This document shows positions 42,371 through 52,264 of a stretch of DNA of 64,000 bases, in pieces. The first letter of the stretch is position 1. Each line of letters starts with the position of its first letter. A program made the translations under genes and the position numbers. Source of the DNA: Propionibacteriaceae bacterium. GTDB taxonomy: Bacteria > Actinomycetota > Actinomycetes > Propionibacteriales > Propionibacteriaceae. The notes beneath the pieces are model-generated. The model saw nothing but the letters and a program-made list of their open reading frames with translations, searched no databases and was not told the DNA's origin. The stretch is from the NCBI GenBank assembly GCA_031267645.1, contig JAIRYW010000075.1, forward strand, positions 62,001 through 126,000, given 5' to 3'.

Positions 42371-43654
42371 GTGACTTCGCCTCTTCCTGACCCGGTCGGC
42401 CGTGTCAAGCGCGGCGACTGGTTGTTCGACCTGTCGCTGGCCATCATCGGCGCCACCGCCGTGCTGGCCCCCTACTTGGGTGTGGTCGCCTTGTACGCCG
42501 ACCTCGACACCGTCCAGCTGGTGGTGGCCTGTCTAGTCGGCCTGGCCCTCTTCGCCGGTTTGGTCTGGCGGCGGAGCCACCCGCTCTTCTTCCTGGTCTG
42601 GACGCTGCTCCTGGTGGCCGTCCACACCATCGTCGTGCCGCTGCCCTTCTCCGGCCTGGTGACCGTGCCGGTCGCCATCCACGCCGTCACCCGCTTCACC
42701 GTCGGACGGGTCAAGTGGCCCGCTCTGGCCCTCGGGGTGGTCGCCGCCGTGGCCTGCCCCCTGCGCTGGTATTTCATCCACACCCGCACCGACGAGCTGC
42801 TGGTGGTCGCCATTTTGGGCATCGTCAGCTTCCTCGGCGTCGTCCTGGCGGCCTACGCGGTCGGCCGGCGTGGCTCCGATCTGGCGCTCCAACGGCAACA
42901 GTCGGAGGAAGCGGCCTTGGAGCGGCAGCGCTGCGACCTCGAGGTCGAGGCCTCGGACCAGCGGGCGGCCGATCTGGAGTCGCGGGCCGCTTTGGCCGAT
43001 GATCTGCACGACGGCCTGGCCCACGCCATCTCCCTCATCCTGGTCCAAGCCGAGGAGGCCAAGGCCCTGGTCACGACCCACCCGGCCCAAGCCGTCCGGT
43101 CGTTGGACGCCATCAGCGGCACCGGCCGGGAGACCCTGGCCGAGTTGCGCCGCGTGGTCCGGGTCATGCGCAGCGAGGACGTGGACGAGGCCAGCTCCCT
43201 GTCGCCCACGCCGACGCTGGACGACATCTCCCAACTGGTCGATGACGCCGCCGCCGAGCTGACGGTCTCGGGCGACGCCGTCGAAGTCGACGACTCCTTG
43301 GGTCTGACGATCTACCGCATCGTCCAAGAGGCCCTGACCAACGTCATGACCCACGCCGGTCCGGACGCCAACCCGCAGGTCTGCCTGGACTGGGGGGCGG
43401 ACGACGTCGAGATCTCGGTCACCAACGACCCGACCGACTTCGAAGGCCCCCAGAACAGCAACGGTCAGGGCCTCGACACCATGGCCGCCCGCGTGGCCGC
43501 CGTGGACGGCATGATGGAGACCGGTCCGACCGACGAAGGCGGTTTCCGGGTCTGGGCTTGTCTGCCTTACGCCTGGGGCGATCCGATCGACCCGGCCGAC
43601 CCCGACCAGGACGAGCCGTCGACCGACTCTGAGACCGACCCCGAATCGGACTGA
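42371..43654 (+). CDS. NarL-type sensor histidine kinase (HisKA_3)
   Basis: A 427-residue membrane kinase. Five or so hydrophobic segments fill residues 20-165. A coiled, charged stretch (175-210) leads to the HisKA_3 box RAALADDLHDGLAHAISLILVQ with the phospho-acceptor His, and a degenerate HATPase with IYRIVQEALTNVMTHAG and GQGLDTMAARV. The tail is Asp/Glu-rich. The start is GTG. No response regulator is adjacent, unlike most kinases of this class; the sigma-like gene converges on it instead. Confidence 0.85.
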   Translation: MTSPLPDPVGRVKRGDWLFDLSLAIIGATAVLAPYLGVVALYADLDTVQLVVACLVGLALFAGLVWRRSHPLFFLVWTLLLVAVHTIVVPLPFSGLVTVPVAIHAVTRFTVGRVKWPALALGVVAAVACPLRWYFIHTRTDELLVVAILGIVSFLGVVLAAYAVGRRGSDLALQRQQSEEAALERQRCDLEVEASDQRAADLESRAALADDLHDGLAHAISLILVQAEEAKALVTTHPAQAVRSLDAISGTGRETLAELRRVVRVMRSEDVDEASSLSPTPTLDDISQLVDDAAAELTVSGDAVEVDDSLGLTIYRIVQEALTNVMTHAGPDANPQVCLDWGADDVEISVTNDPTDFEGPQNSNGQGLDTMAARVAAVDGMMETGPTDEGGFRVWACLPYAWGDPIDPADPDQDEPSTDSETDPESD

Positions 43655-43670
43655 GGCCGAGAGGCCCGGG

Positions 43671-44393
43671 TCAGGCGACGCACAGCTCGACCAAGGCGGC
43701 TCGGTGGCGGCGCAGCCGCCGGACGGCGTCGCTGCAGCGCCAACGCACCGCTGCCGGGCTGGTGGCGTGACGGGCCGCCGCCTTGGCGCTGGTCAGGCCG
43801 TCGGCGTAGACGGTGGCGACGATCCGAGCGGTCGGCTCGGACACCAGCTCCAGGCTGAGGGCGGCTTCTAGAACGGCGCCGGCGGTCAAGCGGTCGGGGG
43901 CCGGCGGGGCGTTCAAACAGGCCAGCTCCCGCCGCTCCGCCAACACATCCTTGCGCGTGTCCAAGACCAGGTTGGCGGCGATCTTGGCCGGCCGACGGTC
44001 GAGCGGATAGCGCGCCAGGCGGATCCACAGCGCCGCCACCAGATCGTCCGGCTGGAGCCTAGAGTCGCTCCGGCTCAGCCGCACCAGCTTGCCCAGGAAG
44101 GCCTGCACGACCACACGGCCGGCCCGGTCGTGGCCGGCTTGGCAGGCTTCGATCAGGTGGCCCAGGACGGCGTCCGGGCGATCCGGCACGGCGGCCAGGA
44201 CCTGGCCCAAACTGGCCCCCCAGGGACAGCTCCAGTCCGGGGCCTGTTCGGACAGCCAGCTCCACTCCCGGTTGAGCCGGGCCACGATGCCGCCGGGGGC
44301 GGCGGTCGCAGGGCTGGCGGCTGGACTGGCGGCGGCGGGCCCAGCCGGGGACGGGCGCTGGCCGGCGGGCTCGGTGGTGACGGGGCGGGGCAT
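43671..44393 (-). CDS. Sigma-factor-like HTH regulator
   Basis: A 240-residue protein. After an Ala/Pro-rich N terminus comes a helical region (WGASLGQVLAAVPDRPDAVL, AGRVVVQAFLGKLVRL, DDLVAALWIRLARYPLDRRP) resembling sigma region 2. The C-terminal helices LTSAKAAARHATSPAAVRWR look like a sigma region 4 HTH. Such proteins are common in actinobacteria and usually lack a defined role. GAGGAGG precedes the ATG at 44393; the longer frame to 44645 is rejected on this ground. The 279-base gap upstream has several GTGTTGTCCG-like repeats near 44428-44480. Confidence 0.7.
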   Translation of the reverse strand: MPRPVTTEPAGQRPSPAGPAAASPAASPATAAPGGIVARLNREWSWLSEQAPDWSCPWGASLGQVLAAVPDRPDAVLGHLIEACQAGHDRAGRVVVQAFLGKLVRLSRSDSRLQPDDLVAALWIRLARYPLDRRPAKIAANLVLDTRKDVLAERRELACLNAPPAPDRLTAGAVLEAALSLELVSEPTARIVATVYADGLTSAKAAARHATSPAAVRWRCSDAVRRLRRHRAALVELCVA

Positions 44394-44672
44394 GGGGACC
44401 TCCTCGGTGCGTTGGGCCCAGCCTGCTCGGACGGTGTTGTCCGCCGTGTTGTCCGAGATCGGGACGGTGTTGTCGGTGTCCGGGCGGGCCGGAGCGGCCG
44501 CTGAACGGTCCAGTCGAGGGTTGGGGGCGGTCGGGTCGAGGGCGGCGGCCGATCGCGACGGCCGGTCAGCGCCGATCCGACCGGCGACGGTCGCGGGCGA
44601 CTGGTGTCGGTGGGTAGGGTGAGGCCGGTGGGTAGGTCTAACCAAGACGGGAAAGACGAGAGACTAGGTGGC

Positions 44673-45998
44673 GTGTCCACCTGGGACGGGTTGCGCCAGG
44701 TTTGGCGTCAGCCCGACTTCCGTCGTCTCTTGCTGGTCAAATTGTTCGCTCAGACGGCTGACGGCACCGTCCAGGTCGGCGTCGCGACGTACACCCTCTT
44801 CTCCCCCGAACGCCAGCCCAACGCCTGGGCCATCGCCGGCGTCCTAGCCGTCACGATGATGCCCTTCTCGATCCTGGGCCCCTTCGTCTCAGTCGTGATC
44901 GACCGCTGGGACCGACGTCGCACCATCTTGATGGCCGACTGCGCGCGGCTGGTCCTGTGTCTGCTCTTGGCTGGCTTGGTCCTGATCCCGTCCAGTTCCA
45001 GCTGGGAGCTGGCCGGCATCATGGTGACGGCGCTGCTGGTGATGAGTTTGGAACGTTTTCAGATCGCCACTCTGCTGGCGGCCCTGCCCCACACCGTCAG
45101 AGCCGAGCAATATCTGGCCGCCAACACCGTCCTGCCCATCATCGGCCCCTTCGGCATGATGGTGGGCGCCGGATTGGCCGCCGGCATCCGCCTGACCCTC
45201 GGCCGGGTCTGGTCCGTCACCATGGCCGACGCCCTCATCTTCGCCGTCGCCGCCGTCGGTTTCCTGGCCGCCGTCCTCATCACCGTGCGCTTCCGGCCCC
45301 GTGGACTGGGCCCGACCACCCCCATCGTCCACACCTTGGCCGAGACTTGGCGGGCAATGGGCGAAGGCTTGAGCCATCTTCGCAGTCGTCGCCCGGCCGC
45401 CCTCGGCGTCCTGGCGGTGGCGATCCAGCGCACTCTGTTCGGAATCGTCATGGTGGCCGTCATCCTGCTCTTCCGGCAGTATTTCCACTCCGTCGACCAG
45501 GTCGACGCCGCCATCGCCGACCTGTCGATCTGGGCCGTCGCCACGGGGGCTGGCTTCGTTCTGGCCTCGGTCGTCAACCCCTTCCTGGCCAAGCGCATCG
45601 GCTTGCGCCGGGTGGTGGTCACGGTCTTGGTCTTGAGCGGGCTCAACCAGTTGGCCCCGGGGACCATCTTCGCCCGCCCGACTTTGATCGTCGCCTCCTT
45701 CCTGCTCGGCCTGTGGGCGCAGTGTTTGAAGATGAACGGCGACACCTTGGTCCAAGCCCACGTCGATGACAGGTTCAAAGGCCGGGTCTTGGTGATCTAC
45801 GACCTCGCCTACAACACGCCCCTGGTCTTGGCGGCCGTCATCGCCGCCCTGCTGCTGCCGGCCGACGGCTACTCCCACGTCGCCTTCGGCCTGTGCGCCC
45901 TGGGCTACTTCGGCTTGGCCGCCCTCTTCGCCTGGCGCAGCCAGGGCATCGGCGTCGACCTTTTCCGGCGCGGCACGGAATCCGTCACCGACCAGTGA
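44673..45998 (+). CDS. MFS transporter
   Basis: A membrane protein of about 441 residues with 12 hydrophobic helices. VSVVIDRWDRRRTILMADCARL is the loop 2-3 motif A region. The start is uncertain: GTG 44673 begins just before the first conserved segment (VSTWDGLRQVWRQPDFRRLL), while GTG at 44628 or 44604 would add 15-23 residues. The family includes drug and metabolite exporters, and no substrate can be assigned. It stands alone between the sigma-like gene and a tandem repeat array. Confidence 0.82.
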   Translation: MSTWDGLRQVWRQPDFRRLLLVKLFAQTADGTVQVGVATYTLFSPERQPNAWAIAGVLAVTMMPFSILGPFVSVVIDRWDRRRTILMADCARLVLCLLLAGLVLIPSSSSWELAGIMVTALLVMSLERFQIATLLAALPHTVRAEQYLAANTVLPIIGPFGMMVGAGLAAGIRLTLGRVWSVTMADALIFAVAAVGFLAAVLITVRFRPRGLGPTTPIVHTLAETWRAMGEGLSHLRSRRPAALGVLAVAIQRTLFGIVMVAVILLFRQYFHSVDQVDAAIADLSIWAVATGAGFVLASVVNPFLAKRIGLRRVVVTVLVLSGLNQLAPGTIFARPTLIVASFLLGLWAQCLKMNGDTLVQAHVDDRFKGRVLVIYDLAYNTPLVLAAVIAALLLPADGYSHVAFGLCALGYFGLAALFAWRSQGIGVDLFRRGTESVTDQ

Positions 45999-46001
45999 GC
46001 T

Positions 46002-46162
46002 GAGACGTCCACTCGTCTAGAGCGGAGCCGCCCGCCCGTCTGGATCTGAGACGTCCGCCTGTCTGGGTCTATGACGTCCATTCGTCTGGAGCGGAGACGC
46101 CGGCCCGGTCTGGAACGAATACTCCTGTCCGTCTGGAGCCGGATCCGCCGCGGTCGCGGAGC
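46002..46162. repeat. 23-bp tandem repeat array between convergent genes
   Basis: Seven units begin at 46002, 46025, 46048, 46071, 46094, 46117 and about 46140, each opening GAGACGTCC or a variant and carrying CGTCTGGA-like sequence in the second half. The array starts four bases after the MFS stop. The period equals that of the array at 23904-24018. Confidence 0.75.
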
Positions 46163-46231
46163 GATGCGGGCCGCAGTCGCGCCCAAGCGACTGGGCCAAC
46201 GGCTCGATCGGGGGGCGATGCGGGGCCGCGC

Positions 46232-49200
46232 TCAAGCGATTGGGTCCACGGTTCGATCGCGGGGCGTGCCCTCGATGGCGCGTTGGATCAAATCGATGGT
46301 CTCGGGGAAGAGGTCGACGCCGAGCTGGCGGGCCTGGCGCGTGATCCAGCCGACCAGACGCTCGACCTCGCGACGGTTGCCGGCCCGGTGCTCGGTGCGC
46401 AGACGGGCGGCCAGTAGGAGTTCGTCGCCTTGGGCGGCGGTCAGGGCTCGGGCGGTGGCCCACCGGGCGGCGTCCAAGTCGTCGGCCGCCAAAGCCCGGT
46501 CGGCCAGGGCCAGGCCGATGTCGCGGATGACGGAGACCATGTCGGTGCGCAGCTCTTCGGCCCAATGCCACTGGCCGGGGGCGGCGTCGGCCAAGGGCGC
46601 GCCCCGGACCAGTTCCAGCGCCGCTCGTAAACGAGGGGTCGGGGCCCGGTCGACGCCGCCGGCGATCAGGAGGCGAAGCCGGTGCCAGTCCGAAGTCACC
46701 GTCGGGTCGAGGCCGAGCCGCCCGGAGTAGGCGTCGGGCAGATAAGGCTGGCCCTCGGGCGAACTCCCCAGCCAGGCTCGCAGGCGGGACAGATTGGAGC
46801 GGCGGGTGCCCTCGGCCACCAACAAGCCCTGGGTCATGGCTTGGGCGGTCGCCCCGGGGTGTTCCAACAGCCAACCGCAGTATTCCAGACACGACCGCTC
46901 GGCTCGGCTGGGCCGGACCCCGGCGGCGCCCCGCAGCTCGATCGGCCCCAACAGGAGCAGGCTGGGGGAGCTGAAATCGGTCACCGAACTGGCCAGAGGG
47001 CCGTCCGGCCAGTCCGGGTCGGTGGGGCGGTCGAGCGAGGCTGGGTCGGTGGGGCGATTCCCGAGTTGGGCCGGGTCGGTGGGGCAGTCATCGGGCGGCT
47101 CCGGGGAGGTGAGGTGATCCCCGACTTGGGTCGGTCCGATCAGGGGATCCCCCAGCTGGGTCGGGCCGGTATGGCGAGCCTCGAGTTGAGCCGGGTCGGT
47201 GGGGCGAGCCTCGAGTTGGATTGTGCCGGTGGGGCGGTCCCGGTCTGGGTCCGGGTCGGCCGCCGTGCCGTCCGCCGCGGTCTGGTCCGGGGAGAGTTCC
47301 GCCTGTCCGCTCCGGTCGGAGTCGGACCACCAGGCCGGGGTGGTGTCGGTTCGGGCCGTCGTCGCCATCAGCTCGTCCAAGCCTTCGACCTGGTTCAGGT
47401 TGGGCGGACGCAGCCGCAGACCGGCTGGATCGAGCGCGGCCTGGCCGGAGGGTTCGAGGGACAGGACCAGCCGGCCGGTCAACTCTGGCTCCAGCGGCGG
47501 GTCTTGGCCGATCACGACGGTCACCCCCAGGCTGGGGCCGGAGGTGAGCTGGGACAGCTCGGCCAGTTGGGCCGCCTCCAAGGGCTGGCTGAAACAGCAC
47601 ACCACCGGGTGCCAGGCCTCGGCCCGGTCCGGGTCGAGGCGGCACTCGGCCAGTTGGGCCGCGCCGGCGTGACGGCGCCGTTCCGCCACCAGGCGCACCA
47701 GCCGGGCCAGCGCCAGGGTCGGGTCGGTCAAGACCTCGACCGCTTCGAAGTCGGCGAACCAGGGCTCGGACTGGTCCGTCACCAAGACGACTTCGACGTC
47801 GTCGCTCCAACGTTGACAGGCCAGGTCCAAGGCCAGGGCCCGGATGACGCCGGCCCGTTGGGACGGATCGACCCCCCGGACCGTGATCGAACCGGGCTGT
47901 TCCAAATCGACCAGCACCAGGCGACCACGCTGGTCGCGGCCCAGGCCGACCAAGGCGCCGGGCTGGAGGTCGCCCGAGGGGTGGTCGCCCCAAGCGTCGA
48001 TGGCCTCGCCCCAACGGTCGGTCACTTCGACGCCGCGCTCGCTGATGAAGATGAGGCGGCCCTGGCCCGGGCCGCCTTGGGTGAGCGAGCCCAAGATGGC
48101 GCCGTCCGAGGGCAGGTCGTCGCCGGCCGCGACCTGGCCCAGGGCGGTCTCCAGTCGCGTCGCCGGCGGCCCCGGCTGGGGCAGGCGGCGCCCGACCGGC
48201 CGGGCCCGTAATTGGTCTTCCCGGCGGCGTCGCAACACCAAGGTGACGCCGCCGGCCAAGAAGACGCCCAAGCTGGTGGCGGTGCCAGAGACCAGGTCGT
48301 GCAAGGTGGACTCGTCGGCGTCGTCGGTGGGCTGCGCCGGAGAGGTTTGAGGGCTGGGCGAGGGGAGGGCCGACCCGGCCGCGGCCGGTGGGGTGGTCTC
48401 GAGCGGTGGTGTGGTGTCGGCCCGGGGGGTGGTCGCCGGCGGCGGGGCGTCGTGGTCCGCCGGGAGCGTGCTGTCGGGCGAGGTCGGGTCGTCCGTCGTC
48501 GGTGTGGGGTCGGTCGGAGAGGTGTCGTGGGGCGAGGTCGGGTCGTCCGGCACTGGCGCGCCGTCGGTCTGAGAATGGTCGTTCGTCGGGGGCGGGCCGC
48601 CGGGAGGGGGCGTGGCGTCCGTCGAGGACGAGCTGGCGGAGGCGGGGCCGGGGGGCGCGGTGGTGTCGCCGGGCGCCGGAGCGGGCTCTGGCGCGAGGTC
48701 GGGTTCCGCCGGGCCGGGCTCCGAGTCGGTGGGGCGCTCCGGTTGGGTCTGGCCGGGCTCCGCCGGCTGAGGGCCGCCGCCGGGTTCGGCGGCGGTCGCC
48801 CCGGCCGTCTCGTCCGCGGCTGGATCGGCCGCCGCCGGGAGGTTGGAAGCGGGCTCGGGCAAGCGCAGACGCCAACCGACCTGGAGCTGGTCCGGGTGGC
48901 TGACGCGGTTGAGATTGGCCTGCCACAGCTCCGGCCAGCGTTGGCCCTGGCCCAGGTGTCGGGCCGCGATCGACCACAGGCTGTCGCCCGCCGCCACGAC
49001 GTGTTCCAGAACTGGTTCCGCGGCGGTGGAGTCGAGCGGGATGACGATCTCCCAGCCCACTTCGATGTGGTCGCCGGAACGGATCAAGTCGGCGTTGGCG
49101 GCCACCAAACGCGGCCAAGCGGCCCCGGAGCCCAGATGCCGCTGGGCCAGCGACCACAAGCTGTCCCCGGGCTGGACCAGGTGGCGGACGACGGTCGAGC

Positions 49201-50035
49201 CAGGCCCGACGCCGAAGGCCCGACCGACCGGGACCGCCTCCGGCCCGACCGAGGTCTGCGCCGAAGCGCCGCTGGACCCGGCGCTGGCTGGCGCGGTCGC
49301 CGCCGGCCCGACCGACGCCGGGGCGGTCTGCTTCGGGGTGGTCGCTGTCGGGGCACTCGGCGGCGGAGGGGTCGCCGTCGGCGCGGGTGCCGCCGGGGCG
49401 GTCGGGGTCGGCTCGGCCGCTGTCGTTCCGGCCGGCACGGCTGGTGTCGTTCCGGCCGGTGCAGCGGGTGTCGTTCCAGTCGGTTCGGCTGGTGTCATTC
49501 CGTTCGGGGTCGGATCGGGGGAGGTCGGATCGGGGGCGGCCGGGCCGGGGGAGCGAGTGGTTGCGAGGTCGGCGGTCGAGCCGGGACCGGCTGGGCGGGC
49601 GGGGGACGGAGCCGGCTGGCCCGACCCGGCGCTGGACGGCTCGGGCTCGACCGTGTCGGCCAGGGCCGGAGTCAAGCCGAAGCCCAACACCAGCAGGCTG
49701 AGGAAGGCCGTCACCAGGGGCCGCAGCACTAGACGCGGCCAACGCAGAATTCTGATCTGTGCCCCGGAGCCGCCTCGGCCGTCGGGGCGCCGGGCCGCCC
49801 GGGCCTCGGCCGCCTCCAACCCGACGCAGACCACGGCGACGGCCCAGAGCAGCCAGCCCAGCACCGTCACCAGGCCCAGGACGGCTTGGCCGTCGTCGCG
49901 CTGCCAGGCCAGGCTGAGGTCTTCGAACAAGGCGATCAACCCCCGCAGATCACCTGTCGTCAGCAAGAGGGCGGGGATGCCCCCGATCAACCCGGCCAAG
50001 AGAAGGCCGGCGGTCAGACCTCGTACGACTCTCAT
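46232..50035 (-). CDS. LysM and BTAD domain membrane protein
   Basis: A protein of about 1267 residues. Three hydrophobic segments in the first 150 residues end in [20 protein letters not shown] Pro/Thr/Ala repeat tract comes before two LysM repeats, [16 protein letters not shown] (about 280-335) and [16 protein letters not shown] (about 342-395). A second Pro/Thr/Asp tract, a helix ([15 protein letters not shown]) and a cytosolic region end in a BTAD-like domain (about 1015-1250, with [12 protein letters not shown]). The layout would join a peptidoglycan-binding outside to a regulatory inside. ATG 50035 is preferred over GTG 50077 because GAGGAGG lies between them. Before the BTAD domain are repeats such as [16 protein letters not shown]. 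Confidence 0.82.
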   Translation of the reverse strand: MRVVRGLTAGLLLAGLIGGIPALLLTTGDLRGLIALFEDLSLAWQRDDGQAVLGLVTVLGWLLWAVAVVCVGLEAAEARAARRPDGRGGSGAQIRILRWPRLVLRPLVTAFLSLLVLGFGLTPALADTVEPEPSSAGSGQPAPSPARPAGPGSTADLATTRSPGPAAPDPTSPDPTPNGMTPAEPTGTTPAAPAGTTPAVPAGTTAAEPTPTAPAAPAPTATPPPPSAPTATTPKQTAPASVGPAATAPASAGSSGASAQTSVGPEAVPVGRAFGVGPGSTVVRHLVQPGDSLWSLAQRHLGSGAAWPRLVAANADLIRSGDHIEVGWEIVIPLDSTAAEPVLEHVVAAGDSLWSIAARHLGQGQRWPELWQANLNRVSHPDQLQVGWRLRLPEPASNLPAAADPAADETAGATAAEPGGGPQPAEPGQTQPERPTDSEPGPAEPDLAPEPAPAPGDTTAPPGPASASSSSTDATPPPGGPPPTNDHSQTDGAPVPDDPTSPHDTSPTDPTPTTDDPTSPDSTLPADHDAPPPATTPRADTTPPLETTPPAAAGSALPSPSPQTSPAQPTDDADESTLHDLVSGTATSLGVFLAGGVTLVLRRRREDQLRARPVGRRLPQPGPPATRLETALGQVAAGDDLPSDGAILGSLTQGGPGQGRLIFISERGVEVTDRWGEAIDAWGDHPSGDLQPGALVGLGRDQRGRLVLVDLEQPGSITVRGVDPSQRAGVIRALALDLACQRWSDDVEVVLVTDQSEPWFADFEAVEVLTDPTLALARLVRLVAERRRHAGAAQLAECRLDPDRAEAWHPVVCCFSQPLEAAQLAELSQLTSGPSLGVTVVIGQDPPLEPELTGRLVLSLEPSGQAALDPAGLRLRPPNLNQVEGLDELMATTARTDTTPAWWSDSDRSGQAELSPDQTAADGTAADPDPDRDRPTGTIQLEARPTDPAQLEARHTGPTQLGDPLIGPTQVGDHLTSPEPPDDCPTDPAQLGNRPTDPASLDRPTDPDWPDGPLASSVTDFSSPSLLLLGPIELRGAAGVRPSRAERSCLEYCGWLLEHPGATAQAMTQGLLVAEGTRRSNLSRLRAWLGSSPEGQPYLPDAYSGRLGLDPTVTSDWHRLRLLIAGGVDRAPTPRLRAALELVRGAPLADAAPGQWHWAEELRTDMVSVIRDIGLALADRALAADDLDAARWATARALTAAQGDELLLAARLRTEHRAGNRREVERLVGWITRQARQLGVDLFPETIDLIQRAIEGTPRDRTVDPIA

Positions 50036-50115
50036 TCCGTCTGACGCCTCCTCGCTCGGAACAGCACTGATCGGCACTTTCTTAACCTTGGGCCAAAATC
50101 TGGGCCGTTGGGCGG

Positions 50116-50124
50116 TTATCCACA
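50116..50124. other. Single consensus DnaA box
   Basis: TTATCCACA is an exact DnaA-box consensus in the 403-base divergent gap between the LysM-BTAD gene and trxB. Only one box is visible, so it is not an origin by itself. trxB-trxA and DLW-39/tRNA-Ala often sit near the chromosomal origin in actinobacteria, which makes the site noteworthy. No gene is seen in the gap. Confidence 0.4.
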
Positions 50125-50438
50125 GGAATTTCTGGGGGATCCCGGACGCCTTGGAAGTTGTTCGTCCTCAGCCTACGGCGTCCACTTCTGAGAGCCGTCT
50201 CCCGTCCGCTGCGCGAAACGATCCAGTCGGCGCCGCGCGGCCGGCTCCACGCTGGACGCGGCCGGCCGGCCCGATCCTGGGCCCGGGTCCGGCGGCCGAT
50301 GGCGGCCCCGAGCGTGGCGGCCCGGGGCCGTCACTGGCGCGGCGTAGAGTGTGGCGCCTGGGATTCGTTCAGCCCCAGGTCCGGGAATGCGGCGGGGCTG
50401 GCTGGCGTTGCCACTCCAGCGGGCAGAAGGAGGCGACT

Positions 50439-51374
50439 GTGAGCGTTGCGACGAGAGATCTCGTCATCATAGGTTCCGGGCCGGCAGGCCTGACGGCCGC
50501 CATCTACGCCGGCCGGGCCGGTCTGACCCCCCTGGTCTTGGAGGGCTCTCTGACCGCCGGCGGCGCCCTCATGACCACGACCGAGGTGGAGAATTTCCCC
50601 GGCTTCCCGGACGGCGTGGCCGGCCCGGAGTTGATGGCCGCCATCCGGCGCCAGGCCGAGCGTTTCGGAGCCGAGTTGGTGGCCGACGACGCCGTCGCGG
50701 TCGATCTGACCGGTCCGGTCAAAACCGTCACCGACTCCGACGGCACGATCCACCGGGCCCGGGCCGTCATCCTCGCCACCGGTTCCGAGTACCGTAAACT
50801 CGGATTGGCCGACGAGGCCCGTCTGAGCGGCCGCGGGGTGTCCTGGTGCGCCACCTGCGACGGCTTCTTCTTCCGCGACAAGGACGTGGCCGTGGTGGGC
50901 GGCGGCGACTCGGCTTTGGAAGAGGCCACCTTCTTGACCCGCTTCGCCCGCTCGGTCACCCTGGTGCACCGGCGCGACCAGTTGCGCGGCTCCCAAGCCA
51001 TGGTCCAACGGGCCTTGGCCGACCCCAAGATCGTCTTCGCCTGGAACTCGGTCGTCAGCGCCATCCGGGGCGATCGCCGGGTGACCGGCCTGGAACTGAC
51101 CGACAGCCTGAGCGGCCAGCGCCGCGAGCTGGCTCTGGACGGCGTCTTCGTCGCCATCGGCTCGACCCCGCGCAGCGAACTGTTGGTCGGACAGGTCGAA
51201 CTAGACGCCGACGGTTACGTCCGGGTCCACCAGCCCGGGACCGCCACCGACCGGCCCGGCGTCTTCGCCTGCGGCGACCTGGTCGACCGGTCGTACCGGC
51301 AGGCCATCACGGCGGCCGGCTCCGGCTGTCGGGCCGCCCTCGACGTCGAGGTCTACCTGGCCCTCAATCCCTGA
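50439..51374 (+). CDS. trxB: Thioredoxin reductase
   Basis: A 311-residue flavoenzyme. The FAD motif [20 protein letters not shown] lies at the start, the redox-active CATC in [11 protein letters not shown] near residue 137, the NADPH motif [14 protein letters not shown] follows, and the FAD-closing [21 protein letters not shown] is near the end. The start is GTG with AAGGAGG seven bases upstream. It reduces thioredoxin, whose gene follows after 53 bases. Confidence 0.95.
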   Translation: MSVATRDLVIIGSGPAGLTAAIYAGRAGLTPLVLEGSLTAGGALMTTTEVENFPGFPDGVAGPELMAAIRRQAERFGAELVADDAVAVDLTGPVKTVTDSDGTIHRARAVILATGSEYRKLGLADEARLSGRGVSWCATCDGFFFRDKDVAVVGGGDSALEEATFLTRFARSVTLVHRRDQLRGSQAMVQRALADPKIVFAWNSVVSAIRGDRRVTGLELTDSLSGQRRELALDGVFVAIGSTPRSELLVGQVELDADGYVRVHQPGTATDRPGVFACGDLVDRSYRQAITAAGSGCRAALDVEVYLALNP

Positions 51375-51427
51375 ACTTCCCCGGTCGCCCGCGGCGACCA
51401 TAAGTCCATCCGCTCGAAGGAGTTCGT

Positions 51428-51751
51428 ATGTCAGCTGTGACAGAGGTCACCGACGCCACTTTCGACAGCCAGGTCCTGCAGTCGCCCCTGCCCGTCCTGG
51501 TCGATTATTGGGCCGACTGGTGTCAGCCCTGCAAGGGCTTGGCCACCATCCTCGAGCGGCTGGCTCCGGAGTACGAAGGCCAGGTCAAATTCGTCAAGAT
51601 GGACACCAACCAGCACACCGCCACGCCGGCCGCCCAAGACGTCCGCGCCCTGCCCACGGTGCAGCTCTTCGCCGCCGGCCAGTTGGTCGGCCAACTGGCC
51701 GGCGACGTCAGCAAACTTAAGTTACGGCATCTGTTGGAACAGGCCAGCTGA
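51428..51751 (+). CDS. trxA: Thioredoxin
   Basis: A 107-residue thioredoxin with active site WADWCQPCKGLAT (CQPC instead of the common CGPC), later VRALPTVQLFAAGQLVG with the cis-Pro, and normal length. AAGGAG precedes the ATG. The Gly-to-Gln change between the active cysteines could shift redox potential or partner choice. It is downstream of and likely cotranscribed with trxB. Confidence 0.93.
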   Translation: MSAVTEVTDATFDSQVLQSPLPVLVDYWADWCQPCKGLATILERLAPEYEGQVKFVKMDTNQHTATPAAQDVRALPTVQLFAAGQLVGQLAGDVSKLKLRHLLEQAS

Positions 51752-51763
51752 GGCGGCCTGAAC

Positions 51764-52162
51764 ATGATCCGGGGTTTCAGAGATTTCATCGCCCGTGGCA
51801 ACGTGGTCGACCTGGCGGTCGGCGTGGTGGTGGGGGCGGCCTTCACCACCATCGTGACGGCTTTGGTGGACGGTCTGATCAGTCCGCTGATCGCCGTCCC
51901 CTTCGGCCAGCCCGACTTCGACGACGTGCTGGTTTTCACTCTGCACGGCAGCAAGTTCCAGATCGGCCTGCTCATCACCGCCGTGGTCAAATTCGTTCTG
52001 ACGGCGGGCGCGATCTACTCCTGCATCGTCTACCCGCTCAACCGTCTGGCTCAGCGCCGGGCCCAGTCCGCGCCCGCCGCGCCGGCCCAGCCCAGCCAGG
52101 TCGAGTTGTTGACTGAGATACGCGACCTGCTCCGGGCCCGTTCAGACGGCCCCCGCCTCTGA
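51764..52162 (+). CDS. mscL: Large-conductance mechanosensitive channel MscL
   Basis: A 132-residue channel with the conserved N terminus FRDFIARGNVVDLAVGVVVGAAFTTIVTALVDGLISPLI (first helix and pore), a second helix GLLITAVVKFVLTAGAIYSCIVYPL, and a cytosolic amphipathic C-terminal helix VELLTEIRDLL. It releases solutes on osmotic downshock. It starts 12 bases after trxA, so it may be cotranscribed. The 102-base gap to the convergent GH5 stop holds GGCCGTTCCG-type repeats. Confidence 0.95.
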   Translation: MIRGFRDFIARGNVVDLAVGVVVGAAFTTIVTALVDGLISPLIAVPFGQPDFDDVLVFTLHGSKFQIGLLITAVVKFVLTAGAIYSCIVYPLNRLAQRRAQSAPAAPAQPSQVELLTEIRDLLRARSDGPRL

Positions 52163-52264
52163 CCCAGGCCGTTCCGTACCCAGGCCGTTACGTCGTTTCG
52201 GGGCTAGCCGTCGCCCGGCCGTTCCGCCGCCAGGGCCCGGCCGTTCCGCCGCCGCGGCCCGGTC

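Noticed and set aside
44428-44480. GTGTTGTCCG-like repeats as a regulatory array
   Set aside because: Spacing is irregular, and the region may only reflect local low complexity.
46002-46162. Possible CRISPR or small RNA cluster
   Set aside because: The 23-bp units abut without spacers and decay gradually, as in a tandem repeat.
50078-50438. Chromosomal replication origin
   Set aside because: Only one DnaA box is visible, with no AT-rich unwinding region or box cluster.
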